This document shows, one piece after another, positions 6,351 to 9,759 of a DNA stretch of 9,759 nucleotides. The position numbers and the translations under genes were made by a program. Positions within the stretch are counted from its first letter, which is position 1. The number at the start of each line of letters is the position of its first letter. The DNA lies in NCBI GenBank assembly GCA_003695105.1, contig RFIZ01000290.1, positions 1 to 9,759 on the forward strand, read 5' to 3'. Below the pieces are notes generated by a model that was not told where the DNA came from, made no database searches, and was given only the letters and a program-made list of their open reading frames with translations. This DNA comes from Fidelibacterota bacterium (lineage in GTDB: Bacteria > Fidelibacterota > Marinisomatia > Marinisomatales > J089).

Positions 6351-7892
6351 ATGCAGACACATATTTTGAGTTGGTTGATCTGGTTACCGGTAGCGGGTAT
6401 CGTGGCCATGATGTTTGTTCCCCGGGAGCGGAAAGATATCATCAAAGTGATCGCCGCGGTGGCCACCGGCCTCCAGACCTGGGTGGCCGTAATTTTGTTG
6501 CTGAATTATGATTCCTCCCTGGGAACCTTCCAGTTCCTGGAAAAAATGGACTGGATTCCGGCGTTCCACATCCACTATTCCCTGGGAGTGGATGGCCTCA
6601 GCCTTCCCATGGTTTTGTTGACGCCCCTGTTGTCTTTCCTGGCGGTGTTTGTTTCCTGGAATATCGACCGGGCCACCAAAGGGTACTTCGCCCTCTTTCT
6701 GTTATTGGACACGGGCATGATCGGCGTTTTCCTGGCTTTGGATTTCTTCCTGTTCTACGTGTTCTGGGAAGTGATGCTGCTGCCCATGTATTTCCTGATC
6801 GGAATGTGGGGCGGTCCCCAGCGGGAATACGCGGCCATCAAATTCTTTTTATATACTCTGGTGGGCAGTGTTCTCATGTTGGTGGCCATGTTGGCCCTCT
6901 ATTTCACCTGCGGCCAGACCTTTGATTTCATCACCCTGTCCCAAACGGCGCCGGAACAACTGCAGGGCGTAACCTGGTGGGGCCTGTCCGCCATTCGGGT
7001 GATTTGGGTTCTGCTCTTTATCGGTTTCGCCATCAAAGTTCCCATTTTCCCGCTCCATACCTGGTTGCCCCTGGCTCACGTGGAAGCGCCCACGGCGATT
7101 TCCGTCATCCTGGCCGGTATTCTGTTGAAAATGGGGCTGTACGGAATGCTGCGCATCAATTACGGCTTCCTGCCGGAGGCCGTCTGGTGGTTTGCCGGCA
7201 CGCTGGCCGTCCTGGGGCTGATCAACGTGATCTGGGGGGCCCTCTGTGCCCTGGCTCAAAAAGATTTGAAAAAACTGGTGGCTTACTCCAGTATCAATCA
7301 TATGGGGTATGCCCTGCTGGGTATGGCCGCCGTCGTGGCTGCCGGTGCCATGCAAGGAGAGAATGTTCAGGCCGCCCAGGCGGGATTGGCCGGCGCCGTT
7401 TTCCAGATGTTCAACCATGGAACCATCTCGGCCATGCTCTTTATTCTGGTGGGTGTGGTCTATGACCGGGCCCATCATCGGGAAATCGAGGGTTTCGGCG
7501 GACTGGCCAAACCCATGCCCATCTATGCCGGAGTGACCATGGTGGCCTTTTTTGCCGGTCTGGGACTGCCGGGGATGTCCGGATTCGTAAGCGAATTTTT
7601 GTCCTTCGTGGGCGCTTTTCCCGTGTTCAAAGTCATCGTGATCCTGTCCACCCTGGGTATTCTCCTGAATGCCGCGTATTTTCTCCGGGCCTACCTGAAA
7701 ATTTTCTTTGGTCCCCTGAATGAAAAGTATGCCACCATCCCCGAAATCAATGGACGGGAATTGTTTACGGTGGTTCCCCTGGCGGTGATCACCATCGGCC
7801 TGGGCGTCTTTCCCCATTTATTCCTGAATCTGGTTAAAAACACCATCGATGTCGTCATCACCCAGGTGGTGCAACTGGGTAACCTGTTCTAG
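6351..7892 (+). CDS. nuoM: NADH-quinone oxidoreductase subunit M (NuoM, ND4 type)
   Basis: This encodes a 513-residue antiporter-like membrane subunit of normal family length. Proton-channel residues can be placed: Glu140 in FYVFWEVMLLPMYFLIGMWGG, Lys229 in FAIKVPIFPLHTWLPLAHVEAPT, Lys260 in ILLKMGLYG, the LKKLVAYSSINHMGY region (306-320), His356 in FQMFNHGTISAMLF, and Glu415 in GMSGFVSEFLSF. These match the glutamates and lysines found essential in E. coli NuoM (Glu144, Lys234, Lys265, Glu407). The segment between the SSINHMGY helix and the FNHG helix (about residues 326-348, rich in Ala and Gly with GAMQGENVQAAQAG) looks several residues longer than in proteobacterial proteins. The gene is separated from nuoL by 30 bases and from nuoN by 7. 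Confidence 0.97.
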   Translation: MQTHILSWLIWLPVAGIVAMMFVPRERKDIIKVIAAVATGLQTWVAVILLLNYDSSLGTFQFLEKMDWIPAFHIHYSLGVDGLSLPMVLLTPLLSFLAVFVSWNIDRATKGYFALFLLLDTGMIGVFLALDFFLFYVFWEVMLLPMYFLIGMWGGPQREYAAIKFFLYTLVGSVLMLVAMLALYFTCGQTFDFITLSQTAPEQLQGVTWWGLSAIRVIWVLLFIGFAIKVPIFPLHTWLPLAHVEAPTAISVILAGILLKMGLYGMLRINYGFLPEAVWWFAGTLAVLGLINVIWGALCALAQKDLKKLVAYSSINHMGYALLGMAAVVAAGAMQGENVQAAQAGLAGAVFQMFNHGTISAMLFILVGVVYDRAHHREIEGFGGLAKPMPIYAGVTMVAFFAGLGLPGMSGFVSEFLSFVGAFPVFKVIVILSTLGILLNAAYFLRAYLKIFFGPLNEKYATIPEINGRELFTVVPLAVITIGLGVFPHLFLNLVKNTIDVVITQVVQLGNLF

Positions 7893-7899
7893 GGTGACC

Positions 7900-9384
7900 A
7901 TGGACAATCTGCAAAGCCTGACCTATTTTGCGCCTGAATGGGGATTGATCGCCACCGTGGTGGTGGTTCTCCTGGTGGATTTGATTCGGAACCGCCGGGA
8001 CGATCGGCAGGTCGGTACCTGGTTTGTGGCCGGACTGATCGTGACGGCCCTGCTTCTGTTGGGGAACACTCCGGACCATACCCTGTCTTTGTTCCGGGAT
8101 GCGGTGGCCTGGGATCCCTTCAGTCATTTCTTCAAGGAAATTGTATTGCTGTCGTCCCTGTTCGTGGCCGTGGTGGTGCTCAACAGCCGGGAACTGGACG
8201 GCTACCCTCTGGGGGAATTCTATATGCTCCTGGGTATCATGATTCTGGGCATGTTCTGGATGGTCACTTCCATTGATCTCCTGATGGCCTACCTGGCGAT
8301 CGAAATTGTGTCCCTGACGTCGTTCGTGTTGGCCGGTTATCTCAAACGCAGCCGGCGATCCAATGAATCGGCCCTGAAATACGTAATTTACGGTGCTTTC
8401 AGTTCCGGTCTCATGCTGTTCGGCTTCAGTTATCTCTTCGGCCTGACCGGGACTACGAAATTTCATGCCGTGGCGGCCGCTCTGAGAAATCTGGATCCCA
8501 GCGCCTACGGGGCGGTAGTGGTGGCATCCATTCTGATCCTGGCCGGGTTCGGCTATAAAATTTCGGCGGTGCCGTTTCATTTTTGGACTCCCGATGTCTA
8601 TGAAGGGGCTCCGACGGCGGTCACGGCCTATTTGTCCGTGGCCCCCAAAGCCGCCGGCTTTGCCCTGATCATCCGCTTTTTCCATGACGTTCTGGCGGTG
8701 CCCACCGGAGAAGGTCTGGCCTGGTCGTCCATCGGAAACCTGCCCTGGCCCCAACTGCTGGCGATCCTGTCGGTGGTCACCATGACTCTGGGAAATCTGG
8801 TGGCCCTGCGTCAAACCAGTGTGAAACGGATGCTGGCCTATTCCAGTATCGCCCACGCCGGATACATGTTGATGGCCCTGCCGGTTCTGTCCCAGGATGG
8901 GGTGTTCGCCATTCTGCTCTACCTGGTGATGTACCTGTTGATGAATTTGGGAGCCTTTTTCGTGGTGATCGTGGTGGAGAACCGGATTGCGTCGGAACAA
9001 TTTGAAGACTATCGGGGTCTGGGTTGGAAAATGCCCTACCTGGGCGTGCTGATGACCCTGTTCATGTTTTCGTTGACGGGCTTGCCGCCCACAGCCGGCT
9101 TCATTGGAAAATTTTATCTCTTCGCTGCGGTGATCAAGGCCGGCAGCGCCTACTACTGGCTGGCTTTAGTCGGCGTGATCAACAGTGTGATTTCGTTGTA
9201 TTATTACCTGCGGGTCGTCAAAATGATGTACCTGAAAGGAGATCCTCAGGAGACCCTGGAAGGAGCAGGGCGTTTTTACCGTTCCGTTCTGACCCTCCTG
9301 GCCCTGCCGACCCTGTTATTGGGGCTGTACTGGGCGCCGGTGGCGGAATGGGTGCGTCAATCTCTGCTTCTGTTCAAACCTTAA
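7900..9384 (+). CDS. nuoN: NADH-quinone oxidoreductase subunit N (NuoN, ND2 type)
   Basis: This encodes a 494-residue antiporter-like membrane subunit that abuts NuoK. Key residues are present: Glu135 in YLAIEIVSLTSFVLAGY, Lys160 in NESALKYVIYGAFSSG, Lys220 in FGYKISAVPFHFWTPDVYEGAPT, Lys250 in VAPKAAGF, and Lys404 in PPTAGFIGKFYLF. These match the functional residues Glu133, Lys158, Lys217, Lys247 and Lys395 of E. coli NuoN. The start is not fully certain. ATG at 7900 gives a normal N-terminus (MDNLQSLTYFAPEWG); an in-frame GTG at 7894 would add two residues. AGGGTGA at 7891-7897 is a good Shine-Dalgarno match but sits only 2 bases from the ATG. Earlier in-frame starts lie inside nuoM and add unrelated residues. 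It is the last nuo gene seen; nqrA follows after 23 bases. Confidence 0.96.
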   Translation: MDNLQSLTYFAPEWGLIATVVVVLLVDLIRNRRDDRQVGTWFVAGLIVTALLLLGNTPDHTLSLFRDAVAWDPFSHFFKEIVLLSSLFVAVVVLNSRELDGYPLGEFYMLLGIMILGMFWMVTSIDLLMAYLAIEIVSLTSFVLAGYLKRSRRSNESALKYVIYGAFSSGLMLFGFSYLFGLTGTTKFHAVAAALRNLDPSAYGAVVVASILILAGFGYKISAVPFHFWTPDVYEGAPTAVTAYLSVAPKAAGFALIIRFFHDVLAVPTGEGLAWSSIGNLPWPQLLAILSVVTMTLGNLVALRQTSVKRMLAYSSIAHAGYMLMALPVLSQDGVFAILLYLVMYLLMNLGAFFVVIVVENRIASEQFEDYRGLGWKMPYLGVLMTLFMFSLTGLPPTAGFIGKFYLFAAVIKAGSAYYWLALVGVINSVISLYYYLRVVKMMYLKGDPQETLEGAGRFYRSVLTLLALPTLLLGLYWAPVAEWVRQSLLLFKP

Positions 9385-9407
9385 TGGAAAAGTGAGCGTG
9401 TGATCTC

Positions 9408-9759
9408 ATGGCACATATCGTAATCAAAAAAGGTCATGATCTCCGGATTGCCGGAAAACCGGCCCGGGACGTGGTCGTGGCGGATCCGCCCCGGCAGGTG
9501 GCCTTGCATCCCTCCGAATTCCGCTACGTCAAACCGAAAATGCTGGTGAAAGAAGGCGATCGGGTCCAGCGGGGAACGCCCCTGTTTTTTGACAAGCTGG
9601 ATGATCGGATCCGGTGGGCGTCCCCGGCGGGAGGCACGGTTGTCAACATTGAGCGGGGACCCCGACGACGCCTGGATGCCATTGTCATTGAGCTGGAATC
9701 AGAGGAATCGGTAGTGGAAGGCACGGCCTATCCACCGGAACAGTTGGCCTCTCTGGAGA
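9408..9759 (+). CDS. nqrA: Na+-translocating NADH:quinone reductase subunit A, 5' part (NqrA, partial)
   Basis: An ATG at 9408 opens a frame that runs without a stop to the window edge, giving 117 residues of a protein that is about 450 residues in the family. The N-terminus is diagnostic of NqrA: IVIKKGHDLRIAGKP (residues 4-18, compare the family form IKKGLDLPIAG), PKMLVKEGDRVQRGTPLFFDK (43-63) and SPAGGTVVNIERGPRRRLDAIVIE (from 72). The last two form the barrel-sandwich (biotinyl-like) fold. NqrA is the cytoplasmic subunit of the six-subunit Na+-NQR, which oxidises NADH, reduces ubiquinone or menaquinone and exports Na+. RnfC was considered, but the KKG-DL-IAG opening and the RGxRR motif fit NqrA better. 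The Shine-Dalgarno sequence is weak (purine-rich GGAAAAGTGAG at 9386-9396). It lies 23 bases after nuoN on the same strand with no visible terminator, so read-through from the nuo operon is likely. The remaining nqr genes would be beyond the window. Confidence 0.9.
   Translation, partial: MAHIVIKKGHDLRIAGKPARDVVVADPPRQVALHPSEFRYVKPKMLVKEGDRVQRGTPLFFDKLDDRIRWASPAGGTVVNIERGPRRRLDAIVIELESEESVVEGTAYPPEQLASLE

Noticed and set aside
6849..7817. Long open frame on the - strand opposite nuoM (322 codons)
   Set aside because: It has the same His/Gln/Gly-rich shadow composition; the + strand frame is an unambiguous NuoM.
7858..9000. Long open frame on the - strand opposite nuoN (380 codons)
   Set aside because: It is the shadow of nuoN. 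Its protein is extremely rich in His, Gln and Gly, as expected from the reverse complement of codons for hydrophobic residues, and has no recognisable domain.
4278..9384. Repeat relationship among nuoL, nuoM and nuoN
   Set aside because: The similarity is the known ancient homology of the Mrp-antiporter-like subunits, not a recent duplication; no long DNA-level repeat was seen.
9408..9759. Alternative identification of the last gene as RnfC
   Set aside because: RnfC opens with a GG-HP motif and a different lead-in. The KKG-DL-IAG opening, the GTPLFFDK segment and the NIERGPRR motif match NqrA.

Overview
The window lies inside a bacterial respiratory-chain locus. Every gene is on the + strand. 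In order it holds the 3' end of nuoB, then complete nuoC, nuoD, nuoH, nuoI, nuoJ, nuoK, nuoL, nuoM and nuoN, which are subunits of proton-pumping NADH:quinone oxidoreductase (complex I). It ends in the first quarter of a gene that reads as nqrA, subunit A of the unrelated Na+-translocating NADH:quinone reductase (Na+-NQR). Coding density is almost total. Neighbouring genes overlap by 4 to 10 bases or are separated by at most 30 bases, so this looks like one operon with translational coupling. No RNA gene, mobile element, CRISPR array, convincing terminator or internal promoter was seen, and no stretch above 30 bases lacks a gene.

Layout: positions 1-1836 encode the hydrophilic Q-module (NuoB, NuoC, NuoD; NuoC and NuoD are separate proteins, not the NuoCD fusion of E. 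coli). Positions 1833-3495 encode the membrane anchor NuoH and the two-[4Fe-4S] subunit NuoI. Positions 3488-9384 encode the membrane arm NuoJ, NuoK, NuoL, NuoM and NuoN. Positions 9408-9759 begin nqrA. The N-module genes nuoE, nuoF and nuoG, which in the E. coli-type operon lie between nuoD and nuoH, are absent there: the nuoD stop overlaps the nuoH start. The locus therefore looks like the 11-subunit (A-D, H-N) form of complex I. Whether E/F/G lie upstream of nuoB or elsewhere in the genome cannot be seen.

How the genes work together: electrons enter through NuoI (two [4Fe-4S] clusters), pass to cluster N2 in NuoB, and reduce quinone in the NuoB/NuoD/NuoH cavity. The membrane arm J-K-L-M-N converts this into ion translocation. 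The essential lysines and glutamates of the antiporter-like subunits are all present, so the membrane arm looks functional. If the nqr genes continue beyond the window, a second NADH:quinone reductase that pumps Na+ would be encoded directly behind the first.

Organism: the sequence is moderately GC-rich with a strong preference for CTG and CGG codons. From memory, the E/F/G-less gene order, the NuoI linker and second cluster motif, and the NqrA N-terminus resemble those of the Bacteroidota/Chlorobiota/Calditrichota (FCB) assemblage more than those of proteobacteria. This placement is an inference of low to moderate confidence and no species is claimed. Apart from the nuo-nqr junction and some local sequence variants, the window is ordinary core metabolism. 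I did not find a previously undescribed system in it.
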